From Rugalucina vietnamica (taxonomy: Eukaryota; Mollusca; Bivalvia; Lucinida; Lucinidae), in NCBI GenBank assembly GCA_964017185.1, contig OZ024879.1, positions 27,252,956-27,316,955 of the forward strand: DNA of 64,000 bases, read 5' to 3'. Shown one piece after another: positions 11,541-22,712 of the stretch. The notes beneath the pieces are model-generated. The model had not been told where the DNA came from, searched no databases, and saw only the letters and a program-made list of their open reading frames with translations. Numbering within the stretch: the first letter of the stretch is position 1; the number at the start of each line of letters is the position of its first letter. The translations under genes were made by a program, and so were the position numbers.

Positions 11541-12230
11541 TCAGAACACAAGTGTGACCCCGGTGTGGGTCTGCTCGGCCATGAATTTCATGATGGCTCT
11601 GAGCTGCTGCATCAGGGCAGGCTGCAGGTTGACGGTGTCATCTGCACATTTCCAAGAGCCGCGTCCTCTGCCGTGAATGACAGCGCCGGCAGCACTGGTT
11701 GCTAAACTTGCTCTGGGACTCAGCACGTACCTCCTCCGTTTGCATAGCGACTGTTGCTCTCCTTTTCCGACAGCCGTTTATGTTGGAGTGGGATCAAACT
11801 TGGGCTCCCGGTCCATCTCAACCAGGAAGTGCGGCAGACTGGCCTCTTGATTGTACACCAAGTAGTCACCCATACCGAACACATGCGAATTAAGATTTTT
11901 CCCCATAGATAAGGGCTATTGTCCACAGTCCTTTGCGTTGATGCTATAGGTAACCGTCTGGCGTTTCCGGCAACATGCTTGAGGAGATGGTCAATTTTCA
12001 GACACACATAGTCACATAGCAATCATCTAATTGGTGCCTCCTCTGGGGTAAGGTTGCATTTAATAATATGCTCTGTCATCCGGCATTTGATGTTGTCTAC
12101 TTTGGTGTCATCGGTGTGGTGGCATCGAACATACTGGTATGCCGCCCCTCGTTTTCTTGCCTGGTTGATTGCCTCCTTCGTGCAGCCCATCGCCAACAGA
12201 TTAGATATCAGCTGTTCCATCTTCTGCAGT
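11541..12230 (-). pseudogene. Gypsy-2 accessory frame with C2H2-like zinc fingers
   Basis: On the minus strand a frame starting near 12220 (MEQLISNLLAMGCTKEAINQ) runs into RCHHTDDTKVDNIKCRMTEH and then LLCDYVCLKIDHLLKHV. This Cys/His spacing resembles two degenerate C2H2 fingers. A later frame (11726-11541) includes LQPALMQQLRAIMKFMAEQ, a possible coiled coil. The position, downstream of the integrase and before the LTR fragment, matches the zinc-finger frame at 36411-37054 in Gypsy-1. A DNA- or RNA-binding accessory protein is inferred. The frame is broken by stops and frameshifts. Confidence 0.45.
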
Positions 12231-13389
12231 CAGAAAAAGATCATTAATTACACAATTATCGTCACTGGGCTGACACAGACCTAGGCAAGTGAACATGTTG
12301 ACCTTACTCCCTTACCCTTAACTGGTATGTTAGGCCTCTTACCTCTTTCCCTACGTAAAAGAAACTGCCGAGAAAAAATACGATCTGTGGTTTCCCGTGT
12401 CTCACACAAAAATCGCCCACCTCGAAACTCGCATGGACTCGGTCTCATGCTCTTCTTCATCTGACAAATCACGTTGCCTGTTTCGATCAATTATTGTTCA
12501 GGTTTACTGCCCATTTTGGCCTCCGTCTCGCACAAAACTACCGCCCTATACATCTCCTACCGCAATAGCAGTATTCTCGAACCGGCGCAAAAATAGGACA
12601 CGTTGACACACCCCGTTTCTGCTCATACAATTCCTCTCTAAACTGGGTTTGACTGCCCGGCCCCCCTCATGAGGACATTCCGGGCTCTGACCGTAACGCA
12701 TTGTATGTCTCCTTTGTCTCGCCTCTTACTGACCTCATCGTTAAGTTACAGTTTTCAGACATTTTAAAATCCACCCATTCCCCTATTAAATGGCTATGCA
12801 AACCCTTGCAAGTGATTACTCATAACTTACTTCGGCTTATTATTGGGCCATACTTGACCCTAGTCTTCAAAACTGCCGTCCGCACTACTGGTAATTCCTA
12901 GAGACTTTGCAGCGATTTCCCTCCTGAAATTCTTCATCAAACAATCCCGCGTCGATTGCTGTCTCTTTCGCGAAAATACCCGTTCATCGCTAGTGACTCA
13001 ACGGCCATTACCTCTCCCTTTACTTTTTCTTCCAACAAAACCCGTTCTGCATCTTCCTCATTAGTACTTTACCTCTCATTCTCTCTGCAACCTTTTTAGC
13101 ACCTCAAAACTATGCCAGGACCCCAATCGCAATCTCCTTGTTTCTACCTTCTTACCAGTTTCTCTACAGCATCTTCTAGTCGGAAAATATAAGCCTCTTC
13201 TGCGACAATCAAGGGATTCTTAGCGCTTCTTCAGTATTTGCATTTAAGTTTACTTAAAATCATCCCCCATAAGTTCGTATTAATTCTACTATATTCTTCT
13301 AATAATCGATAGACTTGCTCTTTACAGTAACCTTAGCAAGTCGGTATCAGGTGTTCTTTTTCTTACTGAGTATTTTGAAGAGAAGCTTT
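12231..13389. other. Decayed Gypsy-2 interior, no intact frame
   Basis: The stretch lies between the integrase C-terminus and the accessory frame. I see only short frames and no recognisable domain. Base composition is more GC-balanced than the flanks, as expected for old coding DNA or an unrecognised insertion. Confidence 0.35.
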
Positions 13390-14345
13390 TTGGGCTCTCT
13401 TCAACCATCGTGGAAGGTTGTGTCCCTCATAGGGTTATAACTTATTGTGGTGTACCAGCTTCTCTTTCCCTACCTTATCCACCTTTAGGATGAAGTCTAG
13501 CCCAGACACTAGAAAAGGGCCCTCCAGCTTTGGGTTACACCCTCCTTTCTGACCTCCATCATGCACCACATCGCCTGCATATTTCTATGGAAAGCCTCCT
13601 TGGTACCATAAAGGTCTTTATTTCGCTCAGCAGCAGCAGACATATGCTTGGTAGCTACTTCGTGAGCATGCTGCAGCCTGGCCCTGAGGACATCTACATA
13701 CTCATCAAACGTGGTAGTATCCCCACCATCATACGTATTGGTTTACACAACGACCAACTCACATGGAAGTCTCACAACTTGTCCCATGGTCAGGGGGTTT
13801 GGTGTCATTCTGGTAGATTTATTTGGCGTAGCTGTGTATGCTCATGCAATACAACCCAAATGCAGGTCCCACTCACGCTGCTCACCACTGAGGTGTGCTC
13901 TAAACATCTGACGCATGGTTCGATAAAATCGCTCTACTTGCCCATTTCCAAGGGTGTTTCTAACACTGCTTATGGTTGTCCTTACCTACAAAGCTCCCAG
14001 AAACCCTTCTCTCGCACGAAGAGCGACAAAGGGCAATCCCATCTTGAAATAACCTCATAAAGGTGTTTGTCGGCACAGAATTCTGTCGCCATATCACTTA
14101 CTGGTATTTTTGTCCAACTTTTCAGGTTCTTCGCGCCGTTGCTTGCTCTTCAATGTAATGCAACGACAGAAGTAGAAACTAACGTGATACAAACATCGTT
14201 GAAAAACGAAATCCGGGTACAAACCTACATATTCCTTGAGAGCATACCAATAGAACCGTTGCAGTGTTTTCTCATTGGTATTCTTGGTACCCATATGACC
14301 TGCTACTAGGGGGTCATGCATCTGGTAAAGTATTTCTTTCTTCAA
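13390..14345 (-). pseudogene. Gypsy-2 integrase, decayed
   Basis: The minus strand begins with an H2C2-type zinc-binding segment (ILYQMHDPLVAGHMGTKNT, then QRFYWYALKEYV). It continues, across frameshifts, with core motifs NTLGNGQVERFYRTMRQMF (the catalytic glutamate region), GEQREWDLHLGCIA and TPNKSTRMTPN. It ends with a GPY/F-like C-terminus (NPKLEGPFLVSG, then VVHHNKL-PYEG style residues near 13400). Integrases insert retroelement cDNA. The segment carrying the first catalytic Asp was not recognised. Gag, protease and RT are missing: the integrase abuts an LTR fragment at 14355. Confidence 0.75.
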
Positions 14346-14354
14346 TATTGATGG

Positions 14355-14450
14355 TACTTCGAACCCGGATTTCGTTTTTCAACAATGTTTCGAAAGGTAT
14401 AAGAGAAAGACAGTGTCAGGAGGCACAGAGGTTTTATTATCAGTGTAAAA
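14355..14450 (-). repeat. Second LTR-like fragment of Gypsy-2
   Basis: It is a direct-repeat partner of 11160-11420, sharing TTTCGTTTTTCAACAATGTT and CAGTGTC-GGAGGCACAGA. It lies immediately upstream (minus strand) of the integrase zinc domain, so gag through RT appear deleted. Confidence 0.5.
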
Positions 14451-14569
14451 TTGAAAAAAGAGTTTCATCTTTGTTACTTTTGATTGAACATAAATGTTAT
14501 GATTGAGTTAATCAAAATGGTTTTGCTAAAATATGTCTTGATTGGATACAGTGGGCATCGACGGAAAAA

Positions 14570-15062
14570 TATTCTATAAGCTCACCTGTGAGCCATTGGC
14601 TCAGGCGAGCCAAAAAATTACGGTTCTTCTTATTAAAAGAGGTAATAGTAGGTATTGATCATGACATGGCGCAATCATAAAGATTAATCACAATAGCAAT
14701 CAACACCTTAAGAACAGCTGAGTAAATTTATTGAAATATGACTAGTAGACTGTGCTAGTAGATTTTGATATTTTTCAAGAACGATTTGGATTTAATTGGT
14801 CAAGGGGTTTAAGTGAAGAATTTCTTTGAAAACTGTTGACGACGGACGTCTGCCTATTCTGTAAGCTCATCTGTGAGCCATTGGCTCAGGTTAGCCAAAA
14901 ATAATGGTTCTTCTTATTCAAAGAGGTAATAGTAGGCAATCATCATGACATGACACAATCATAAAGATTAATCACAATAGCAATCAACACCTTAAGAACA
15001 GCTGAGTAAATTTATTGAAATATGACTAGTAGACTGTGCTAGTAGATTTTGATATTTTTTAA
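14570..15062. repeat. Tandem duplication containing two Helitron-like hairpin ends
   Basis: The block starting CTATAAGCTCACCTGTGAGCC (14573) recurs as CTGTAAGCTCATCTGTGAGCC (14862), a period of about 289 bases. Each copy has a hairpin (GAGCC-ATTG-GGCTC) and then about 200 near-identical bases (GGTAATAGTAGG...ATTTTGATATTTTT). The first copy is followed by an element tail ending in GACGACGGACG. The hairpin matches the terminus at 28320-28365. An end-plus-flank duplication is what a bypassed Helitron terminus could leave, but that is inference. Confidence 0.55.
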
Positions 15063-15164
15063 AACCAGAGGACCAATGGTCCTGCAGACGCTCACCTGAG
15101 GTTTATCATATAAAACTTATAGAAAGCTATCAACTGTTTTGGGAAGGCATTCAGGTGCAACCAA

Positions 15165-15305
15165 AGCCTCTGTGGCATGTTGGTTAAGCTACTCCTCAAG
15201 ATCCTGGGTTCAGTCCCAGGTTTCTCCAGTCTTTTGTCAAGGTTTTAAAAGCAATCTCTGAATCCATACGCCCTTAGCTATTGAGTGGGACATAAAACAT
15301 GAAAT
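15165..15305 (+). mobile_element. tRNA-derived SINE head
   Basis: A pol III A-box-like stretch (GTGGCATGTTGGTTAAG, about 15172-15188) and a B box (GGGTTCAGTCCC, 15206-15217) are spaced as in a tRNA. They are followed by a tail containing GAGTGGGACATAAAAC. The sequence does not fold as an intact tRNA gene. No TSD was identified. Confidence 0.55.
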
Positions 15306-17031
15306 CAACTGACCAAATCTGATGAAAGATTTGTATTACCTTCAAATTGGGCCAGTTCTTGTCAGCATTTTATTCAATATAAAATTGTCTATTTCTTCTT
15401 GACATATGCTATTTTGTTTCATATTTAATGAATGCTGTAGAAGGTGGCAGAAGTAAATTGTTGCAGTTTTGTTATTTTTTATTTTATACCTCATCTTTCT
15501 GAACATAATATTCAGCACCTCTAAAATTAGTTAAATCCAATTACAGTAAACTTCTATTGATGAGCTTTCAAAGATGGACTATTACTATGGTTCTCACTAG
15601 CTTATGTTTCGGTGTGGAGTTTGGTCACCTTTTGGGAAACAGCTGTTCACTCTGCTTACCATATTATGTTGTCCTTGTATCAGTACCTATTTGTAAATTT
15701 TGTTGTTGACTATATGTTCTTAGACTTTGTTCTCATTGTGCCAGTTATGATCATTGCTTTAATACCTTCTACTTCTCTGTTCTTTCATACCCAACTTTGT
15801 AATCAATAGGTCAGAATCAACTAACTGTCACCATTTCAACAGTGCTACCCAGGCAAGCCAAATTAGTTGCTGCAATTGGAGTTTCAGTGAAAACAACTAG
15901 TTTCTTTATCCAATACTTTTTATTTATTGAATCACACTACACTGATTATTATATTTTTCTATTAAAATCCATTAAAATTAGACACTTACAACTAAAACAC
16001 AAAAATACTATACAAATGAGAGCAATTGTAATCTAATGACAACATTTTAAAAAATGAAAAAAAAAGATGAAGAAACTTAATCCTGAATCTTGAATGATAG
16101 ATTTAGAAGTCATGAGACTGCATCTATAATATTAAGAGTCGGAAAACATTCCAAGACCGAACTCATGCTAGTACATTTCTGTGACTAAAATAGATACCTT
16201 GTAAAAACCAATGTAATGGTACAGTTTAACACAATCTAACAACTATACTAGAGTAGACCACAACATGGAAAATAGGTAAAGTAATGTCACATTATTACTG
16301 GACAATATATTCATGAACTTGTCAATGAACATAAGATTGTATGCAAGTTTTAACGTAATAAAATACAAATGCATGCACTGATAGGATATTTATATTATTT
16401 TTTCAATCTAGCATTTTCAAGTTCTTCATTTTCATTTAAATCTATATACTATGTACATATTTGCAAATTATATATTCTTTTGATCATGATCTACATTATA
16501 ATCAACACTGAATCAAGCTCTATGTAACTATACATTTGTGGAGCAACATGAGAATCTGTCCAAAACTCACAGCCATCCATAAATATCCAGATTCTTTAAA
16601 ATAAAAAAAGCACTGCCACTTGCTGTTTGTCACATTAAATAATATCTTTTTGCAGAACCCTGCTACAAAGCATATCTGCTTTCCAAAACTTTATACATCA
16701 TCTATATAAAACTACAAAGCACTTGCTATATCAGTTATCACTGTATCATTACAATAAAATTTTTACAATGCATCAAACTGCTTCCTTTAACTGAAATCAA
16801 TAGTTTACTGTATATTTGAGATTCTATTTAAATCAGATGTTATAGTCACAGTCTCATTAATTCTAAATATTTTTTGAGTAATACATTACAAAAAAGTTAC
16901 AATTGGACTCATACATAAAAGAGAATAAAAAAGAACACATTAGGATAATACCTCACTCAAATGTGAAAAAGTGAGAAATTATTCTAGCGTTTATCATCTA
17001 ATAATCTCTCCAGAATTTTTATTTGACAATA

Positions 17032-17065
<34 letters not shown>

Positions 17066-17400
17066 TGGCAACCCCAAAACTTGCTAAACCACCAAATTTA
17101 AAACCTAGTGGGGTTACGCCCTGCAATTTTTCTCTTCAATTCTCTACTCTGTAATGATACACAAGCTGAAAAACTTTAGAGATACAGTGATTTATCTGAA
17201 CCAAGTAACAATTTAATAGCTAACCTTAACAAATAACACAATAATTTAGTTCATTAAAAATTCAGCTATCCAACTTTGTGGGATTATGAATTTGCCATTA
17301 TACATAAGAGAGACTGTTTCTTCAGAAAAGGGTTAACACTGGTTGTACTGTACCAGTTATTGTACAGTTATTCATGTTTTGCATCACCTCATTTGAATAT
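15306..17400. other. Non-coding flank downstream of the Helentron genes
   Basis: This is AT-rich DNA with a 27-base A-run at about 17037-17063 and no recognisable coding domain. It is probably the 3' non-coding part of the Helentron. Short open frames at 15612 and 15842 show no motif. Confidence 0.4.
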
Positions 17401-20400
17401 CTATTTGTCTAAGGCACAATATATAATTTTATGATCAGACCAATATGCCTCAATGACATCACAAAATCCTTCAGAATTTGAAAATATCAAATCTAGTACA
17501 GACCCACAGTCAGTTGTACATTGTTTAATATGTTGCATACATCCAAATAATGTCTCCACAAAATCCACAAATCCTGTACTGGCACCATCTACCTGTATGT
17601 TGAAGTCCCCTAATATGACCAATTTAGCATTCAGGTCAATAACTGGCCTAAGATGACAGTGAATATCATTTCTAAAATCAGTCTGTGAACTTTTTGGGTA
17701 TTTGTACAACACAACAACTTGAACATAACCTCGTTGAATGCTGAATATGCCAGCGAATATGAATTCAAATGACTTACATTGCATTTTCATGACTTTCTGA
17801 ATCTGCAAGTACTCCTTTACATACAATGCAAGTCCATGATATGGTCTGTTGTTTGCCTCTTTTACTGTATCATCAAGCCTAACAAGTCTAAACCGCTTCA
17901 GAGCAAAATGTACATTTTCATCCCTACTACATAACCTTGTTTCAGCAAATCCAACAATATCTGCTGCCAATACATTTGGTTCAGATTGAACATCTTTATA
18001 ATGTTTATGCAAGGATCTAGCATTATTGAATGCAATTTTGGTTTTGTCTGAACCAATTTTATACAGCGGAACATAACATAGTTTTAAGGTAGCATCTGTG
18101 CGTAGCCTTTTCATTTCTATATTCACATCATCATCTAATGCCATAGCAGCTTCATTCATATTCAGTATATATAAATCTTCCAGCTTTTTCACTCTACTAA
18201 ACGCAACATAGTGAATGTGTGGTATTTTCCTTGTCTCCTTCTGGGACAAATCAACAACTACCTTGTCAACTGTTGCACCTTCAGCTTTCCAGACTGATTT
18301 ACCTGAGGCTGGTGTCACTGGAAATTGGCTTCTCTGAAATGTTTTGTAGTTATGTATAAATGTTCGCTGTGTTTCAAATACAGGTGTCCAGTCTGCATGA
18401 ATGCTTGAGTTGTAAAATTTCCTGTTTTTCTCACGTGTTGCTCTACCAACTCGAGGGTCATCAAACAATACCCAAATAATGCTAGGACGGTTTGTTCCTT
18501 CCATCCACCTGAAGTCAATGTGCTTTACTACACCAGTAGCACCATTAGTTAAACCATCTTCTACATCTACATTAGCTGTATGAACAACAATCATTCCAAC
18601 AACTACTGTCAATGATTTCTTTAGCTGGCCTGTTTGTCCATAGTCCTTTGGGAGCTTATCAATCAAGGACTGGTGCCTGTTGGCAGGAATGTTTGCTGAG
18701 ACAACACTGTCATGGCATGATATCACATACTTTTCTCCTGGCAACTGACTCAAAATAGTGTCATTGTGTTGGTCTACATAATAATTCTGTGCAAACAAAT
18801 GAAGAGCATCCTTTGGATAGTCACCAGTTTCACGGTCAACAACACGTGTCTGCAGCTTTTGTTTGTCTTCCTCTGTCATTTCGTTCAATCGAAGTCGGTT
18901 TAATAACTGTGCGAATGCTAGATCGTCTTTCTGTCTCATGATATCAACCAATTCATACATTGTAAAGAGCTCTTTCCATAAATTCCTTCCCAGTGAAGAT
19001 GCCCCCTTTTTCAAATCAAGACTTATCAAGTAATCACCTACTGGCTTAAGTTGGTAAAGATCCCCAACAGCGATAACACTTAAACCACCAAAAACTTCTT
19101 TTGTTCCCATCAGCTGCTGTAAGCGAGTGTCAATAAAGCTTAGTGTCATGTTGCCTACCATTGATATTTCATCAATAATGATAATTTTCAGATGTCTGTA
19201 CTTAATTCTGAACGTATTTAACTCATCAGCTGCAAGATGATTGGTTCCCTTTTGATACATTTTCCTGTGGAATGCAGAGCAAATTGTTTGGCCACTAATA
19301 TTAAAAGCAGCAAAGCCCATGTAAGCGCACAGCAGGATTCTCTTATCATCTGGATTTTCTCCATCTTTCAAATTCAAAATCCTGAACAGACTTTGATAAA
19401 GTGCTCGAATCACTACTGATTTACCAACACCTGCCCCTCCAGTTAGAAAAGCATAAACCGGTTCATCTTTACATTTAATCCAGTGCACAATATGGTTAAA
19501 GAATTCTCTTTGCCTCAAATTAAGACTTCTGAGTAGTTGTAAGTATTCATCATCTGGTAATAAAATACCACTTGTTTCTACTGGTGGCATTGAGCAAGTT
19601 GACTGTAATTCTATTCCAATGTCATAATGCCTCTGCTCTACAACTCTGCTTGGGTTAAAGCAAACAAATTTTTCTGATTCTGCTGACCCTTCTTCTTCTG
19701 TCTCTCTATTTTCTTGCTCTGCATTTGGTGCAATTTGATCATAGTCCCTTTCCTCATTTTCCATCATTTGTCTTGCAATCTCAAGCTCTTCAGCATGATG
19801 CTCATACTCATTTCTTTTGGACACCAGGGATGTCTGCACTGAGTTATACCGAGCTTCATATGTTCCAAAAGAACCTATCAAATCCTTCTGTTCATTTCGC
19901 CAAGGTACAAAAAGCATAAGCTGCTCTCTAAAGTAATTTTCTGGATCCCTTTTTCTGTTGTATCTTACATACCTTATTATTCTTGGTACTTTTCTTTTCT
20001 TGTATTTTGTTCCATTTTTTGCTTCAAACAACAGGTCTGAACTTTGACTATTATTATCATCAAAGCTGTCATCACTTTCATCACCAGAGCTATTGACAAA
20101 ACTGTCATCATCATTAGTGTCATCAACTTTCTCTGAAAACTTACTCCCTTTTGGATAAGTAACATCAACCTTAGAGACATAATCAGCTAAACATAATTTC
20201 CCAAGCTGCCTGGGTCTTTTAGAATACCTCTGTATAACATTTTCAGATTCTACATCTGTGGATTCAGCTGGAAGTTCATCAAGAGCAGCTTTTGGCTTCA
20301 ACAGAAAGATTCTTTCTTCTGGTATAGATGTGTTGATGAAAACAATATCCCACGTACATTTTGTCAAAGGAATTTGCAGATCAAGATAAACAGCTTCTTG

Positions 20401-21744
20401 AGCACTGACCTCAACACAGTTAGAAAATACATTCCCAATATGCCTGACTTGTTTCTTTAGGTCAAGATTTCCTCTTCTTGCCTCTTTCGCTGCTGCATCA
20501 AGTTGTGCACTCATACCTCTTTGTGATTTACTTATATAACCAACTATATATGAAGCACAACCATATGGCTCAAGAACAATCTGAATGTCAAGATTGGCCT
20601 TCCAGGCAAGAAGTATGTTTTCATTAAATGGATTTATTCTCATTTCCTTCACTTTTCGCTTTAAAAAAACCTTTGGTGCTTTCAATGAGCTTCTTATGCA
20701 ACAAATATAGTCTTCCAAGTCCATTTTAGCAATTTTTTCTAGAAACTCCTCAAATGGCATATCGTCATTTTCTTTACACTCATTCATTGATTTTTGGAGC
20801 TCTACATTCTTTTTCTTGTACTTGTCAATGTTTTCTTCAAGAGGATACAGCAACATAGTTTTCGGCAATGGTGGCAATGGAAATCCAAACCTGCATATTG
20901 GTTTCCCTTTTTTTCTACAGGTTCTAGAATGTTTGTGACTTTGAAGGTTAATAAGATTTGCTGTTTTCTCATTATCACTATTGCAGGTAAGATATCCATC
21001 AACAAATTCAATTATTTCCTCTTCTGACTTTGTTTCTAAAGTTGGAGCATTTTCTACCCAAACAAGCATGTGAATATGAGGGGAGCCACGTTGTTGAAAC
21101 TCAACTCTATAAAAATAGTCAAGTACCTTTCCAATTGGCTCAGAACTGCTTTTTAAAATTGTATTGAGGAACTCTTGAACCCTATGATCAAAGTACCTTG
21201 AACAAGTAACTGGGTCTTTTTGAACTAGCTTTGTTTTCTCTTGCCAAGTAAGCTTTTCTAATTCTGTTTCAGAATATTCAATACCATCATTCAATTTTGC
21301 TAACATCATTAACAGGTCTGTCCATCTTGTATCAGCAGCTGACAATGACATAAACCAAGTAGGCAAAGAAAGTTGCCTAATCATTGCAAAAATATCTTTC
21401 TTGCGCATTTCTAAATAGGCGGGTGAATTTCTCAGTTGACGAAATATATAATAGCCTTCATCAAGGTTTACAAGTTTGTCCAAATAATTTGCATCTCTAG
21501 CTTCAGCTGCAGTTATTTTTTGACCTCGCTTTTTACATCTTCTGACAGCCAAGTTGACTTTATCACTGATTTGTTTCATCTGTAGCTTTTTGTGTTTGAA
21601 GAATATATTTGGAACTGACTGTGCAGCTCTCCTGTCAACACTTCTCAATTCCCATTTAACAATGTCACTATAATGAAGTGGAACAATTCTCTCTTCCTTA
21701 CTAGGTGGTGTTTGTCCACAGAATATAGATGGGATGGGAAGCAC
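17401..21744 (-). CDS. Helentron Rep-helicase-endonuclease protein (RepHel-EN)
   Basis: This is an uninterrupted frame of 1447 codons. Residue numbers count from the first codon shown, which is GTG, so the true start lies upstream in another frame. The Rep domain has the HUH-type metal-binding motif SPHIHMLVW (about residues 221-229). The catalytic tyrosine region ASYIVGYISK lies near residue 400 and has two Tyr. An acidic linker follows (about 520-690). A Pif1-family helicase has Walker A GGAGVGKS (about 770), Walker B IIIIDEISMVG (about 860), GDLYQLKP and AFSRVKKLEDLYIL. The C-terminal 200 residues are an APE-like endonuclease: FNNARSLHKH, VGFAETRL, ILGDFNIQ, WSDHKIIY. Rep nicks and joins DNA for rolling-circle transposition and the helicase unwinds it. 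The endonuclease tail distinguishes Helentrons from Helitron1. No internal stop suggests recent activity. Confidence 0.93.
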   Translation of the reverse strand: MLPIPSIFCGQTPPSKEERIVPLHYSDIVKWELRSVDRRAAQSVPNIFFKHKKLQMKQISDKVNLAVRRCKKRGQKITAAEARDANYLDKLVNLDEGYYIFRQLRNSPAYLEMRKKDIFAMIRQLSLPTWFMSLSAADTRWTDLLMMLAKLNDGIEYSETELEKLTWQEKTKLVQKDPVTCSRYFDHRVQEFLNTILKSSSEPIGKVLDYFYRVEFQQRGSPHIHMLVWVENAPTLETKSEEEIIEFVDGYLTCNSDNEKTANLINLQSHKHSRTCRKKGKPICRFGFPLPPLPKTMLLYPLEENIDKYKKKNVELQKSMNECKENDDMPFEEFLEKIAKMDLEDYICCIRSSLKAPKVFLKRKVKEMRINPFNENILLAWKANLDIQIVLEPYGCASYIVGYISKSQRGMSAQLDAAAKEARRGNLDLKKQVRHIGNVFSNCVEVSAQEAVYLDLQIPLTKCTWDIVFINTSIPEERIFLLKPKAALDELPAESTDVESENVIQRYSKRPRQLGKLCLADYVSKVDVTYPKGSKFSEKVDDTNDDDSFVNSSGDESDDSFDDNNSQSSDLLFEAKNGTKYKKRKVPRIIRYVRYNRKRDPENYFREQLMLFVPWRNEQKDLIGSFGTYEARYNSVQTSLVSKRNEYEHHAEELEIARQMMENEERDYDQIAPNAEQENRETEEEGSAESEKFVCFNPSRVVEQRHYDIGIELQSTCSMPPVETSGILLPDDEYLQLLRSLNLRQREFFNHIVHWIKCKDEPVYAFLTGGAGVGKSVVIRALYQSLFRILNLKDGENPDDKRILLCAYMGFAAFNISGQTICSAFHRKMYQKGTNHLAADELNTFRIKYRHLKIIIIDEISMVGNMTLSFIDTRLQQLMGTKEVFGGLSVIAVGDLYQLKPVGDYLISLDLKKGASSLGRNLWKELFTMYELVDIMRQKDDLAFAQLLNRLRLNEMTEEDKQKLQTRVVDRETGDYPKDALHLFAQNYYVDQHNDTILSQLPGEKYVISCHDSVVSANIPANRHQSLIDKLPKDYGQTGQLKKSLTVVVGMIVVHTANVDVEDGLTNGATGVVKHIDFRWMEGTNRPSIIWVLFDDPRVGRATREKNRKFYNSSIHADWTPVFETQRTFIHNYKTFQRSQFPVTPASGKSVWKAEGATVDKVVVDLSQKETRKIPHIHYVAFSRVKKLEDLYILNMNEAAMALDDDVNIEMKRLRTDATLKLCYVPLYKIGSDKTKIAFNNARSLHKHYKDVQSEPNVLAADIVGFAETRLCSRDENVHFALKRFRLVRLDDTVKEANNRPYHGLALYVKEYLQIQKVMKMQCKSFEFIFAGIFSIQRGYVQVVVLYKYPKSSQTDFRNDIHCHLRPVIDLNAKLVILGDFNIQVDGASTGFVDFVETLFGCMQHIKQCTTDCGSVLDLIFSNSEGFCDVIEAYWSDHKIIYCALDK

Positions 21745-22712
21745 AAATATTCTGCATCTTTATCATTATATAGACTTAAAGGATGTTGTCCTTCTCCAGG
21801 TGCAAAAGTAAAAACTTTGTCACACTTATTGTCAATATCAGCATCATCCACTAATGTATCTATATTGCCAACATGGTCATTAGCATCTATCTCACTGTAA
21901 TGATCAGAATCATAATCAGTTGGGGCATCAGATTCCTTATTACTTGAGATTTCTTCCTGCTTTTCATTATCCATACTATGTTTGTGATTTGTTTGTTCTC
22001 TTGAAACTCCTAAAAATTCTCTGACTGTTTCCTCTGCACTTTCATTAACTTCCCGAAACCAGTCATCATCAATTACTATGCCAGAGTTTTTGTATAGCTT
22101 GCTGTTGTTCATAAGCCAATGCAGAGCAGTCAAAACTCTTAATGGTCTTACATTTTCTTTAAAGTCAACCGTTTTATAGGAAAGTTTCTTTTTCAGCTGG
22201 ATAGCAACTGTAAAGTTTTCATCCATTGGCCTTGGCAGACAGTTTATTGTAGGCTGAATATCAACAGGTACATTAATTACATTCCCTTTCAAGGAGTACT
22301 GGCCACCACGTGGCAATTCTCTTATCTGCATAAATGGAATACGCAGTGCTATTAACCTTTCTTCTAACTGATGTAAGTTTAACTCTGGTGGCTTGATTGG
22401 CCATTTCATGCCATTAGTTACTGATAGCTTTGGAATTTTACTATCTCTTAAGGCACTTAGGCAAGTATGACATATCCATTCTTCATTATTGACAGATATA
22501 AAGTCTGTACAATGCCGTCGTTTACTTTCTGCTGAAATATGGACATTCATTAACTTAGAAACACTTTTCCTGAACCATGTCTGGTGACAACATGAACAAA
22601 CATACAAAGGTCCAATAGAAATATCTGAATGAAATTGTTTGATAGCCTCTTCAATAGTTTTTAAGTCTTTGTTGTGCATTTTTGGAAAATTATCTTGCCT
22701 TCTTTTTTGATA
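21733..22712 (-). CDS. Helentron DUF6570-like region (N-terminal part of the polyprotein)
   Basis: The frame (first ATG at 22679, MHNKDLKTIEEAIKQF) contains LYVCSCCHQTWF and WICHTCLSALR. These are two CxxC pairs that fit a zinc-binding domain. NGMKWPIKPPELN, ERLIALRIPFMQIRELPRG and LPRPMDENFTVAI follow, typical of the DUF6570 segment upstream of Helitron Rep domains. Near 21740 the frame runs off into another, while the Rep frame begins (PSIFCGQTPPSKEER). The break coincides with a tandem 5-base duplication (ATGGG ATGGG on the + strand, 21728-21738). Downstream of the ORF1 stop, codons in this frame continue back to about 22712, so this was probably fused to the protease segment. Confidence in the domain name is moderate. 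Confidence 0.8.
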
